From contig NZ_JBJHZZ010000001.1 in NCBI RefSeq assembly GCF_045310675.1, positions 186,001-250,000 on the forward strand: DNA of 64,000 nucleotides, written 5' to 3'. Position numbers and translations under genes: made by a program. Under the pieces are notes generated by a model. That model was not told where the DNA came from. It did no database searches and saw only the letters and a program-made list of their open reading frames with translations. This document shows, piece after piece, positions 41,588-50,002 of this stretch; the first letter of the stretch is position 1; each line of letters starts with the position of its first letter. Source of the stretch: Clostridium_AT stratigraminis. Its GTDB lineage: Bacteria; Bacillota; Clostridia; Clostridiales; Clostridiaceae.

Positions 41588-43091
41588 ATGCTGACAATGG
41601 AACAAATATATCGTATCAGAAACTTAAGAAAATTTGAAGGGAAAAGCTTAAGAAAAATAGCGGAAATAACAGGATTTGATTTTACAACTGTAAAAAAGTA
41701 TGTGGATAAAGAAAACTTTAATTTGGAGTTACACCCGAAGCAGCAAAAAAGCGGAAAATTATCACCATACAGGAAAATCGTAACCAAATGGCTTCAAGAG
41801 GATAAAAAGGCACCTCATAAGCAGAGACATACAGCCAAAAGGGTTTATGATAGATTGAAGGAGCTGTATCCAGAGTTCAATGTCAGTGACCGCGCCGTAA
41901 GAGACTTTGTTGCAAAGCTTAGAAACGAATTAAAAATAGATAATCAGGGATCTATTCCATTGGATCATCCACCTGGCGAAGCCCAAGTAGATTTCGGTGA
42001 TGCTAGATTTATTGAAAACGGAGTTACATATGATGGGCAGTATTTAAATATTTCCTTTTCCATACAGTAACGCTGGATACACACAGCTTTTTAAGAGTGC
42101 AAACCAGGAATGTTTACTTGAAGGTATGAAAGCAATATTTGAGCATATAGAAGGAGTGCCTACGGCAATCTGGTTTGATAATATGTCTACTGCAGTTCAG
42201 AAAATAAAGGAACATGGGGAAAGGGACTTAACCAAAGGATTTATGCGATTTATGATGCATTATGGCTTTAACAGCAACTTCTGTAACCCAAATAGCGGAA
42301 ATGAAAAAGGTTCTGTAGAAGCTAAAGTAGGCTATCATAGAAGAAACATATTTGTGCCAATACCGGAGTTTAGCGACTTAAATGAATATAACAAACAGCT
42401 CCTAAAAAGGCTTGATAAAGATATGGACAGGCAGCACTATAAGGGCATAGGATTGATAAAAGAATTGTTTAAGGAAGACAAAGCGGAATTCTTTAAACTT
42501 CCGGAGGTATCGTTTGAGGTATACCGTTATGAGTTTGCTAAGGCTGATAATTATGGTAAAGTCAAGTTTGAAACAAGGATATACTCTACTTCTCCGAATA
42601 TGGCAGGAAGTCAGGTAATAATCAAGGCGGGAGCCTATGATTTGGAGATTCTCGACTGCGATTATAACTTAATTGTTAAACATAGCAGATTATACGGAGA
42701 TCAAAAGGAATCTATGATATGGATTCCATATCTTGAATTAATGGCTAAGAGGCCAACTGCATTAAAATATACTGGGCTTTTTAATCAGCTGCCGCTGACA
42801 CTGAAGACCTTTCTTGAAGGTTCTGACTATGAATTAAAGAAACAAACCCTCCGGGTATTTGCTAGAATGGTTCAGGACACCGATATGGAAAGAGCGTTAG
42901 ATGCTTTAGAGGAAGGAATAAAGTGTGGTGCAAGAGATGCAGACGGACTTTGGGCCACATACTGTAGATTAAGTTCCGGAAGTTTGCCGGAAGTAGATAT
43001 ATCCCTACCAAATTTGGTTCCAAGGCTTAATACATATTCTCCAGATATAACAGCATACGATCAACTAATAGCTTCCGGAGGACTAAAATAA
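41588..43091 (+). pseudogene. istA: IS21 transposase IstA, single-base frameshift
   Basis: The first part (to 42070) starts MLTMEQIYRIRNLRKFEGKS with an HTH and contains the first catalytic Asp region EAQVDFGDARF. At about 42050-42060 an extra T in the run TTCCTTTTCC shifts the frame: the expected continuation ISFPYSNAGYTQLFK lies one frame over. The second part (to 43091) holds the second Asp (IWFDNMSTAV) and the Glu (NEKGSVEAKVGYHRRN) of the DDE triad. Either the element is dead, the base is a sequencing error, or the slippery run is used. The start is the ATG after AATAAGGAG. Confidence 0.85.
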
Positions 43092-43822
43092 TGGATTCAG
43101 ACACATTGATAAAAGAGTACTGTAAAGAACTCCGCCTGGGAAAGAATTTGTATGAAAACTACTCGAAAATTCAAGCTGTTGACTTTGCTGTTTTCCTAGC
43201 TCAACTTCTAAAACTTGAAATAGAAAATAGAGAGGTTACCCGTAGAAATAGGAATTTAAATGCGGCAGGCTTCGATGTGATTAAAACATTTGAAGGCTAC
43301 AGCTCTAATCACATTCAGGTGCCAAAAGCAATAGACATCGATGAATTAAAGAAAACAAACTTTATAGCTAAAAAGGAAAATTTGATTCTTTATGGGCCCG
43401 TAGGGACTGGGAAAACACATTTAGCCACTGCTGTAGGCGTTTCAGCCTGCAGCAGTGGTAAAAGAGTAAAATTCTTTAGAACAGCTTCGCTGGTAAACCA
43501 ATTAAGCGAAGCAAAGGCAAAGGGTGACCTAAAAAGATTCATGAGACAGATTGAGAAGACAGATCTGCTGATCTGCGATGAGTGGGGCTATATCCCATTC
43601 GAAAAAGAAGGATCACAGCTACTCTTTCAGGTTATCTCTGAATGCTACGAAAGAAGGAGCATAATAATAACAACCAACTTAGAGTTCAGTAAGTGGAACG
43701 GTATCTTCTATGATGAGAAGTTAACAAGTGCAATTATTGATAGGATTGTACATCACAGTCACCTGTTTGTACATGCTGGTCCAAGTCATAGACTTACAAA
43801 CTCAACCATGAAATCCCAGTAA
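43091..43822 (+). CDS. istB: IS21 helper ATPase IstB
   Basis: A 243-residue AAA+ protein: Walker A GPVGTGKTH, Walker B LLICDEWGYIPF, sensor ITTNLEFSKW and C-terminal IIDRIVHHSHLF, which are typical of IstB. It helps the IstA transposase to choose targets. It overlaps the end of istA by one base (TAATG), as usual in IS21 elements. The gene itself looks intact even though istA is broken. Confidence 0.93.
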   Translation: MDSDTLIKEYCKELRLGKNLYENYSKIQAVDFAVFLAQLLKLEIENREVTRRNRNLNAAGFDVIKTFEGYSSNHIQVPKAIDIDELKKTNFIAKKENLILYGPVGTGKTHLATAVGVSACSSGKRVKFFRTASLVNQLSEAKAKGDLKRFMRQIEKTDLLICDEWGYIPFEKEGSQLLFQVISECYERRSIIITTNLEFSKWNGIFYDEKLTSAIIDRIVHHSHLFVHAGPSHRLTNSTMKSQ

Positions 43823-44059
43823 TGTAAGAGGGGTGCTTGAAAAATTAACTTCCGGAGTGCTTGAAAATCTACTTGCCAAAAGCAGCCCTTTCTAAATCAA
43901 CCATAATTGGATGGATTAAAAAGAATAAGCCTGTAAATGTAGATAAAGATACAACTATAACAGCAGCAGACTATCAAGCAATGCATAAAAAGATGGCAAG
44001 GCTTGAGGAAGAGAATGAAATACTAAAAAAAGCTATGGGCATATTCGCAAGTAAATAAC

Positions 44060-44587
44060 ATCAGTATTTGAATTTATCACAGATAACAAGAAATATCATG
44101 ATATTAAACTTAATGTGAAAAGTTCTCAAAGTATCTAGGAGGATGGTGCTATTTAGCATCAGTTATGGATCTTCATACAAGAAAGATAGTTGGATATTCA
44201 TTCTCAAAAGCCATGGATACAGACTTAATTATTACAGCCTTAAAAAATGCTTACGAAACACAAAGGCCTAACGGCTCTCTTATTTTCCACTCTGATCTTG
44301 GAACACAGTATACTAACGAAGCATTTATAGAACAACTGAAAAGATACACTATTACAGCCTCTTACAGCGGTAAAGGTTGCCCTTATGATAATGCCTGTAT
44401 AGAGTTTTTTCACTCTATTTTAAAGAAAGAAGAAGTTAACCGTGTAATATACTATGATTTTGCTGCCGCAAGGCTAGAGCTCTTTAAGTATATTGAGGGC
44501 TGGTATAACAGGCAAAGAATTCATGGCTCAATTGGCTATTTAACGCCTCAAGCTAAAGAAGATTTAGCTAGGGCGTCAAATTTATAA
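44060..44587 (+). pseudogene. IS3 OrfB transposase with internal deletion
   Basis: Just after OrfA a short N-terminal piece is readable (SVFEFITDNKKYHDIKLNV and KVLKVSR-like). It then jumps to GWCYLASVMDLHTRKIVGYSF, the part of the rve integrase core after the first catalytic Asp, and continues to the end through HSDLGTQYTN and NACIEFFHSILKKE (second Asp and Glu) to RIHGSIGYLTPQ. Roughly 100 residues, including the first Asp, are missing. Not functional. Confidence 0.85.
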
Positions 44588-44691
44588 TAAAATTGTGTCC
44601 AAAATATTGACCTAGGTCCACTTGTTATTAAGTGTAAAGGACATAGAAAGTTGAAAAATAAAACTTAGAAACTGATAAAAATTTAAAAAGT

Positions 44692-44720
44692 TTGCTTTAT
44701 ATAGTAAACTGTGCTATTCT
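44692..44720 (+). promoter_or_regulatory. probable promoter of the cold-shock gene
   Basis: TTGCTT, 17 bases and TATTCT match a sigma-A promoter moderately well. It would give a leader of about 135 bases before the cold-shock gene. Long leaders of this kind act as thermosensors in many csp genes, but no specific cold-box was verified here. Confidence 0.45.
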
Positions 44721-44864
44721 TATTAAGAACTTAAATTAATAGTAAATAATTAAACACAAATATATTTCAATTGGTACTTATAATATAATAAGGTAAATCG
44801 AGATTTTATTGGTGAGTTGTTACAATGAGTTTAAGAAAAATAAAATTTCGGAGGTACACATTAT

Positions 44865-45062
44865 ATGAATGGTACAGTAAAATGGTTTAATGCAGAAAAA
44901 GGATTTGGATTTATTACAGGAGAAGATGGAAAAGATGTTTTTGCACATTTCTCTCAAATAAAAACTGATGGTTTTAAAACATTAGAAGAAGGTCAAAAAG
45001 TTTCTTTTGACGTTGCTCAGGGACAAAAGGGTCCTCAAGCTGAAAATATTACAGTTATTTAA
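44865..45062 (+). CDS. cspA: cold-shock protein, CspA family
   Basis: A 65-residue OB-fold protein with both RNA-binding motifs: KGFGFIT (RNP1) and DVFAHFS (RNP2), in the standard MNGTVKWFNAEKGFGF context. It binds single-stranded RNA/DNA and melts secondary structure. TTTCGGAGGTACAC gives a strong ribosome binding site. A terminator follows 15 bases after the stop. The next gene encodes a DEAD-box RNA helicase, a frequent neighbour in cold adaptation. Confidence 0.97.
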   Translation: MNGTVKWFNAEKGFGFITGEDGKDVFAHFSQIKTDGFKTLEEGQKVSFDVAQGQKGPQAENITVI

Positions 45063-45076
45063 TTAAGGAATATCTT

Positions 45077-45113
45077 AACCCCTTAAATAGTTAACCTATT
45101 TAAGGGGTTTTTA
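45077..45113 (+). terminator. rho-independent terminator
   Basis: AACCCCTTAAATAG pairs perfectly with CTATTTAAGGGGTT around 5 bases, followed by TTTAAATG. Confidence 0.85.
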
Positions 45114-45204
45114 AATGTTCATAATTAGATTTTGAATAATTAAAAATTATGGTCTAATAGGCTTAAACTACTCTGTGTGACCACTAGAAGGAGGAAAAGA
45201 TATA

Positions 45205-46455
45205 TTGTTTAAAAATTTAGATATAAATAAGTCCATTTTGAGGGCGATTAAAGAAGAAGGGTATATAAAACCAACACCAATACAGGAAGAAGCTATTCCG
45301 TATTTATTAAAAGGAAAGGATCTGATAGGCTGCGCTCAGACCGGTACTGGAAAAACGGCAGCCTTTGCTATTCCAATATTACAGAATATCTACAATAGAA
45401 AAAGTTTGGGAAAAGTGTCAGGGTATATTAGTGCTTTAATATTAGCGCCTACAAGAGAATTAGCTATACAGATAGGAGAAAGCTTTACAAGCTATGGGAA
45501 ATATATAGATGTTAATAACTTGGTTATCTTTGGCGGTGTGCCACAAAATTCTCAGACAAGAGCACTTAAGAGAAGGGTAGATATACTAATTGCAACTCCA
45601 GGGCGATTACTTGATTTGATTGATCAAAAGTATATTGACTTGAAAAATGTAGAACACTTTGTACTAGATGAAGCAGATCGTATGCTAGATATGGGTATGA
45701 TCAATGATGTGAAAAAGATTATAACAAAACTTCCGAAGGTTAGACAAAATATGTTGTTCTCAGCAACTATGCCAAAGGAAATCCTAACACTAACAAATTC
45801 TATTTTGAAAAATCCAGTAAGTGTAAAAGTTACACCGGTTTCATCCACTGTAGATACTATTAAACAAGAGTTATATTTTGTTAGTAAAAAACATAAAAAA
45901 TATTTACTTATAGATTTGCTTAAAGATAAAGCTATGCAATCTGTGTTAGTTTTTTCAAGAACAAAGCATGGCGCAAATATATTAACAAAAGATCTTAATA
46001 AAGCGGGGATAGAGGCTCAAGCTATTCATGGTAACAAATCTCAAAGTGCAAGACAGCTGGCCTTAAATAATTTTAAGGAAGGCAAAATTAGAGTTTTAGT
46101 TGCAACTGATATAGCTGCAAGGGGCATTGATGTAGATAAATTATCTCATGTAATTAATTTTGACTTGCCTGAAGTTCCTGAAACCTATGTTCATAGAATT
46201 GGACGTACTGGAAGAGCAGGACAACAGGGAACTGCACTATCTTTCTGTGATGTGGAAGAAAAGGATTATCTTAAGGCTATTGAAAAACTTATATGTAAGA
46301 AAATACCGTTAATAGAAGAACACTCTTATAAAATAAGTTCTAATACGGAACCCTTTAAGTGCGATAAACTTACAAAGAAAACCACAACTACTAAAAAGAC
46401 TAGTAAAAGCTTGAATTATAGTAGAGTTAAGAAACAACAAATGATGAAGCTATAA
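45205..46455 (+). CDS. DEAD-box RNA helicase, RhlE-like
   Basis: A 416-residue helicase starting at a TTG after AAGGAGGAAAAG; the N-terminus MFKNLDINKSILRAIKEEGY is that of the family. Motifs: Q (PTPIQEEA), I (AQTGTGKT), Ia (PTRELA), II (LDEADRMLDMG), III (FSATMP), and VI (HRIGRTGRAG). The core ends near 365; a basic Lys/Thr-rich tail of about 50 residues follows. It unwinds RNA duplexes, probably in ribosome assembly or cold adaptation, next to the cold-shock gene. Confidence 0.93.
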   Translation: MFKNLDINKSILRAIKEEGYIKPTPIQEEAIPYLLKGKDLIGCAQTGTGKTAAFAIPILQNIYNRKSLGKVSGYISALILAPTRELAIQIGESFTSYGKYIDVNNLVIFGGVPQNSQTRALKRRVDILIATPGRLLDLIDQKYIDLKNVEHFVLDEADRMLDMGMINDVKKIITKLPKVRQNMLFSATMPKEILTLTNSILKNPVSVKVTPVSSTVDTIKQELYFVSKKHKKYLLIDLLKDKAMQSVLVFSRTKHGANILTKDLNKAGIEAQAIHGNKSQSARQLALNNFKEGKIRVLVATDIAARGIDVDKLSHVINFDLPEVPETYVHRIGRTGRAGQQGTALSFCDVEEKDYLKAIEKLICKKIPLIEEHSYKISSNTEPFKCDKLTKKTTTTKKTSKSLNYSRVKKQQMMKL

Positions 46456-46552
46456 CCAGAACAAAAGTACCTAGAGGGAGAAAATCTTCTATTTGCTTAG
46501 CTTAGTTATCTCCTAGGACCTCAGGGGATATTCCATCTGATGGAGGCTGCTA

Positions 46553-46680
46553 AGAGATAGTAAGGCAACCGGAGCTAAGCGATAAACAAGATCAATGTCG
46601 GTTAAAGGTATATGGCATAGGAGTTATGTTATATACCTTTAACTATTTTCTCATGTTTTTCTTCAAAGTTTTTATCAAAA
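46553..46680 (+). pseudogene. orphan 3-prime tail of a UPF0180-type gene plus its terminator
   Basis: From about 46556 the sequence is about 90% identical to 49178-49306: it contains the last codons (D-S-K-A-T-G-A-K) of the UPF0180 gene, the region after its stop and its terminator. In this copy the stop codon TGA has become CGA. The bases before 46550 do not match the gene. This is therefore a partial duplication or a deletion scar. Confidence 0.75.
46602..46650 (+). terminator. rho-independent terminator (duplicated copy)
   Basis: TTAAAGGTATAT pairs perfectly with ATATACCTTTAA around 17 bases and is followed by CTATTTTCTC. It may now serve the DEAD-box helicase gene, which ends 147 bases upstream. 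Confidence 0.7.
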
Positions 46681-46793
46681 ATCAAACAGAAACTTCCAAT
46701 TTAGCCTCTCTGTTTTTAAGTAAGATTATCAGTAATTAAAACAATGATATAATTAACTAAAGTAGCAAAATATAAATATATTTTCTAAAATCT

Positions 46794-46821
46794 TGTAACT
46801 TTTAAAGATAAAGTCGGTCTA
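46794..46821 (+). promoter_or_regulatory. probable ECF-sigma promoter
   Basis: TGTAAC, a 15-base spacer and CGGTCTA fit the general ECF promoter form (AAC ... CGTC-like). Its position 40 bases before the ECF sigma gene suggests autoregulation by the encoded factor. Confidence 0.5.
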
Positions 46822-46859
46822 TACTAATGAAAATAAAACATATGTAAGGAGGCGTGTAG

Positions 46860-47345
46860 GTGTCGGATGTAAGGACGGAAATATATAACACTTACAAGAA
46901 GGATATTTTTAGTTATTTTTATAAAGCAATTCTTAATTATCATAATGCGGAAGACCTTACTGAAGATACCTTTTTGAGAGCCTTTAAATTCTTCTCTTCC
47001 TTTAGGGGAGAAAGCAGTGTAAAGACCTGGCTCTTTATAATAGCTAGAAATGTTTTAAATGATTATCTCTTAAAAAATAGTTCTAAGATTGAAGAAATAG
47101 ATGAAAATACTCATGAAGATATTTCAAATGCTTACAACAAGTTAGAGGATAAGCTATTAATAAAAAAAATTATGTACAAGCTTTTGGAAGAAGAACGCAC
47201 TTTAATTATACTTAGAGATGTAAATGGTCTATCTTATTTAGAAATAACAAAAATAATGAGCTTTACAGAAGGACAGGTAAAGATAGGCATACATAGGGCG
47301 AGAAAGAAATTTAAAGAGCTTTATTTAAAAGAGATGGAGGTGTAA
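46860..47345 (+). CDS. ECF-type RNA polymerase sigma factor
   Basis: A 161-residue sigma factor starting at a GTG 9 bases after AAGGAGG. Region 2 (DIFSYFYKAILNYHNAEDLTEDTFLRAF... FRGESSVKTWLFIIARNVLNDYL) binds the core polymerase and the -10 element; region 4 (EERTLIILRDVNGLSYLEITKIMSFTEGQVKIGIHRARKKFKELY) is the HTH for the -35. The adjacent gene encodes its anti-sigma factor, so the pair forms a membrane-linked signalling unit. Confidence 0.93.
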   Translation: MSDVRTEIYNTYKKDIFSYFYKAILNYHNAEDLTEDTFLRAFKFFSSFRGESSVKTWLFIIARNVLNDYLLKNSSKIEEIDENTHEDISNAYNKLEDKLLIKKIMYKLLEEERTLIILRDVNGLSYLEITKIMSFTEGQVKIGIHRARKKFKELYLKEMEV

Positions 47346-47349
47346 AGAC

Positions 47350-48864
47350 TTGAAGCTAAATTGTTCTATCGTTAAGGATATATATGTGCTCTATGAAGAA
47401 AATGAGCTAAGTGAGGAAGTTAAAGGATATGTAAGGGAACATCTTTGTGAATGTGAAGAATGCAGAGCAATATATGAAAGTGGGAATTCTCTGCCAGATC
47501 TAGTAAAGGAAAAGTTGCCAGAGCCTTCAGAAAGATTAGATGAGAAGATGATGATGAAGCTTAAGCTTTCAAGACTAAGGATAGCTCTTGTATTTATAAT
47601 AGTTATTATAGGAATAACAGCTTATAATTTATATTCACAATCAAGGATGTATCTTACTCTGGATTTTCAGGAATATTCCGATACAATAAATCAATACAAT
47701 TTTCAAATTGAGGATTTGAAAAAACATGTAAAAGCACAAGAGCCTTATAATATTTACAATTATGCTGTAGGCGAAATGCTTAATAAAATTAATGGCAGCT
47801 ATGAACAGGCAGTAAGAAACTTTAATATCCTTGAAAAGCATGCAATTAAAGGCGACTATTCTAATCAGTGTTTTGACCTTTCAATGAGTACCTTGGTTTT
47901 AACCTTAAACAATAGATGGGAAAATGGACGCTTTAGTGAAAAGGATGAGGAGGCCTATAAACGGCTAACAAGCGAGATGAAAAATATTGCACAAATTAGT
48001 AATGAATATGGAATCAAGCTTAATAATAAATTTTTTATTATGGATACTAAGAAATTAAAGGATATTTTAGATAAATTGAATACTCTTGCGGAGGTTTATA
48101 CAAAGTATAATAAGTTTCCTGAAGAGATTACGTATCTCTCTAATGATCAACTTAAAGCTAAAATAAGCTTTGTTATAGGAGAGCAGGCAAAGGACATAAG
48201 CTTAACAAAACTGCCAGATCTTATTTATAGTTTTAGGATGCTTGGCAAGGATGGGATTTCCTATCTTGGTGAGATAGATGCAGTGACAGGTGAAGTGTTA
48301 GAAATAAGAGGCGGCGTGCCAACTTTAAAGGGAGATTTAATTGAAGTAGATAAAGCCAAGAAAAAAATAAGGGACCTAACCATAAGAAATCTAGGAGAGG
48401 GATTTGACGTTAATGTTGAATACCTTGGTGTAAATGTTAATTTTCAATCTAATTCAGATGCGAAAGTATACTGCTTTAAGCTTCAGCCTACCTTCAAAGG
48501 ATATAATATTTTCAGTGAATATAATGTTATGCTTGATGCTAGAAGCAATACTATATATAATTATTCAACTCTGATTTTAAGGGGGAATATTCTCATAGCA
48601 GGGGATAGGGCATTGAAAGCTGACGAGAAGTATAACCCAGAGGAAGCGCTGAAGAATTTAGCTGCAGATGATATTAATAAGGAGTTATTTAAATATAAAG
48701 ACACTTATTTTATAAAGTCTATGTTTACAGGTGAGTATGTACTTGTTCATTATTATGAAGAAATGGTAGATACAAAAAAGGCAAATCCCAAAAAGCTATA
48801 TATAAATACTGAGACAGGAAAAGAAGAGTGGATTGCATTTGCCGATGGGACAGTAAGTTATTAG
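47350..48864 (+). CDS. anti-sigma factor with large extracytoplasmic domain
   Basis: A 504-residue protein starting at a TTG 4 bases after the sigma gene. Residues 1-50 carry a zinc-finger anti-sigma domain with H-x3-C-x2-C (REHLCECEECRAIY). One membrane helix lies at about 76-94. The outside part of about 400 residues has a helical, coiled-coil-like first half and a second half with YcdB/YcdC- or PepSY-like blocks (ISYLGEIDAVTGEVLEIRGGVP and YINTETGKEEWIAFADG). It should hold the sigma factor at the membrane until an envelope signal frees it; the signal is unknown. Confidence 0.85.
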   Translation: MKLNCSIVKDIYVLYEENELSEEVKGYVREHLCECEECRAIYESGNSLPDLVKEKLPEPSERLDEKMMMKLKLSRLRIALVFIIVIIGITAYNLYSQSRMYLTLDFQEYSDTINQYNFQIEDLKKHVKAQEPYNIYNYAVGEMLNKINGSYEQAVRNFNILEKHAIKGDYSNQCFDLSMSTLVLTLNNRWENGRFSEKDEEAYKRLTSEMKNIAQISNEYGIKLNNKFFIMDTKKLKDILDKLNTLAEVYTKYNKFPEEITYLSNDQLKAKISFVIGEQAKDISLTKLPDLIYSFRMLGKDGISYLGEIDAVTGEVLEIRGGVPTLKGDLIEVDKAKKKIRDLTIRNLGEGFDVNVEYLGVNVNFQSNSDAKVYCFKLQPTFKGYNIFSEYNVMLDARSNTIYNYSTLILRGNILIAGDRALKADEKYNPEEALKNLAADDINKELFKYKDTYFIKSMFTGEYVLVHYYEEMVDTKKANPKKLYINTETGKEEWIAFADGTVSY

Positions 48865-48937
48865 TTAATTGTTTTCTGAGAAAGTTATATGCATATGATA
48901 ACATCTTGAGGATAAAATAAGCTTGAGGTGATTACAT

Positions 48938-49204
48938 ATGAAAAAAATAGGCGTAGAAATAGGATTATCTATGATAGCAGATTATTTAAGCAATCAAGGC
49001 TATCAAGTTCAAATGCTAAGCGAAGGTATGGAAAACAATGTAAGCAAGTTTCAAAATCTAGACGCAATTGTTGTATCAGATATGAATTCTGATATGATGG
49101 GTTACAGTGACACTTCTACAAAGGTTCCTGTAATCAATGCAAGCGGGATAACCCCTGAGGAAGTAAAGAAATTAATAGATAGCAAGGCTACCGGAGCTAA
49201 GTGA
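48938..49204 (+). CDS. UPF0180 (YkuS-like) family protein
   Basis: An 88-residue protein opening MKKIGVEIGLSMIADYLSNQGYQV, with later LDAIVVSDMNSDMMGYSDTSTKVPVINASGITPEEV, the full UPF0180 pattern. GCTTGAGGTG is the ribosome binding site. Function is unknown; the family is limited to Firmicutes. The last codons and the terminator behind it are found again at 46556-46680. Confidence 0.88.
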   Translation: MKKIGVEIGLSMIADYLSNQGYQVQMLSEGMENNVSKFQNLDAIVVSDMNSDMMGYSDTSTKVPVINASGITPEEVKKLIDSKATGAK

Positions 49205-49306
49205 TAAACAAGATTGATGTCGGTTAAAGGTATATGGCATAAGAGTTAGGCTATATACCTTTAACTATTTTCTCATGTTTTTTTTCATAGCAAATTTTAT
49301 CAAATA
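49178..49306. repeat. direct repeat partner of 46556-46680
   Basis: This stretch, running from the last codons of the UPF0180 gene through its terminator, is about 90% identical to 46556-46680 in the same orientation, 2.6 kb away. The two copies flank the ECF sigma/anti-sigma/UPF0180 group. Confidence 0.8.
49224..49272 (+). terminator. rho-independent terminator of the UPF0180 gene
   Basis: TTAAAGGTATAT pairs with ATATACCTTTAA around a 17-base loop and is followed by CTATTTTCTC; the same hairpin occurs at 46602. Confidence 0.75.
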
Positions 49307-49423
49307 TAGCTAAGCAGTTTCATAATATCCTTGCATTGGAATTAGCAAACATAAATTTCATGTATTGCTTTCTAACTTGAAATATAACGCTAAGTTTAGG
49401 TGTTTTCAGGACAGACCCTTTTG

Positions 49424-49798
49424 TTATAGTTTTTCTATGGAACCAATATAAGTCTTTTCTTTCATAGCTTTTCTAGAGAAGCCTAAGGTGAATTCAGACT
49501 TAATTCCGCATAAGGCTTCTATGTCTTGCCAAGCCTTATCGTTCACATCACCCAGTGCTGTGCAAAACAAGGCAATCCTTTTAAATGTAGCTTTGTTTTC
49601 TTCGATATAGGTTCTTACTGGCGTTGATACACGAGAAGCCCAAATTGGAGAACCTATTATAACTAAGTCATAATCTGAAGGATTATATATAGTTGGTTTT
49701 ATAACAGCCAATCTGTTTTGTGAGGAATCTATATTGTATATTTTACTTATGTTAGCAATTATAAGCAATATAAATTTATGAAACACTTGAAAAGACAA
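49424..49798 (-). pseudogene. flavodoxin-family protein lacking its N-terminus
   Basis: Residues about 38-124 are flavodoxin-like: KPTIYNPSDYDLVIIGSPIWASRVSTPVRTYIEENK, then IALFCTALGD. The first about 40 residues (MSFQVFHKFILLIIANISKI...) do not contain the T/SxTGNT phosphate-binding loop that must open a flavodoxin, and no such sequence is found upstream on this strand. No ribosome binding site stands before the apparent ATG. The gene is therefore probably a 5-prime-truncated remnant unable to bind FMN in the usual way. Confidence 0.7.
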
Positions 49799-50002
49799 GG
49801 TCCGCTATAAAATTAGTAATTATATACAGGTTATACTACCTAGTATGATTATATGTATTCATTCAAATAACAAGTTTATAATTAAATGTAATTTTTTATT
49901 GAATTTGATTTAAATCAATGTGATTTTAAAAAAGTATTTATATAATTTATATTAAACAATAGAGATAATATATTTAAAATATTATAAAGGTGGGAAAAAT
50001 AA

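Larger units (their letters stand above)
41455..43884 (+). mobile_element. IS21-family element inserted in the IS3 OrfA gene
   Basis: The element begins TGTATTTGG and ends CCAAAAGCA, so it has the TG...CA termini of IS21 members. About 45 bases at each end form imperfect inverted repeats sharing CAAGCA and CGGAAGTTAA blocks; further inner copies of the GTGCTTGAAAAT motif are present at the right end. It is flanked by an 8-bp target duplication GCCCTTTC (41447-41454 and 43885-43892). It carries istA (frameshifted) and istB. Confidence 0.88.
41348..44058 (+). pseudogene. IS3 OrfA, split by the IS21-type insertion
   Basis: The first part (41348-41455) encodes MARGQKQYTEEFKSTIIELY and continues to SSEYALS, the HTH of an IS3 OrfA. 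The second part (43885-44058) resumes as ALSKSTIIGWIKKNKP and ends with the leucine-zipper-like ARLEEENEILKKAMGIFASK typical of these proteins. Between them is a 2.4-kb IS21-like element; joining the parts at the 8-bp duplication restores the frame exactly. The ATG has GAGAAGGAAG in front. Confidence 0.85.
41287..44608 (+). mobile_element. decayed IS3-family (IS150-like) element, interrupted
   Basis: Left end AATATTGTAGACACA (41287-41301) and right end TGTGTCCAAAATATT (44594-44608) form an inverted repeat with 13 of 15 matches. Inside are an OrfA split in two by an IS21-like insertion and an OrfB with a large internal deletion, so the element cannot move itself. Without the insertion the element would be about 0.9 kb, shorter than a full IS3 (about 1.2-1.5 kb). 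It borders the restriction-modification genes. Confidence 0.75.

Noticed and set aside
46480..46560. A possible riboswitch (structured CTCAGGGGATATTCCATCTGATGGAGG region)
   Set aside because: It is downstream of the helicase gene, contains short hairpins, but matches no riboswitch consensus I know and does not precede a gene directly; the following repeat is explained by the UPF0180 tail.
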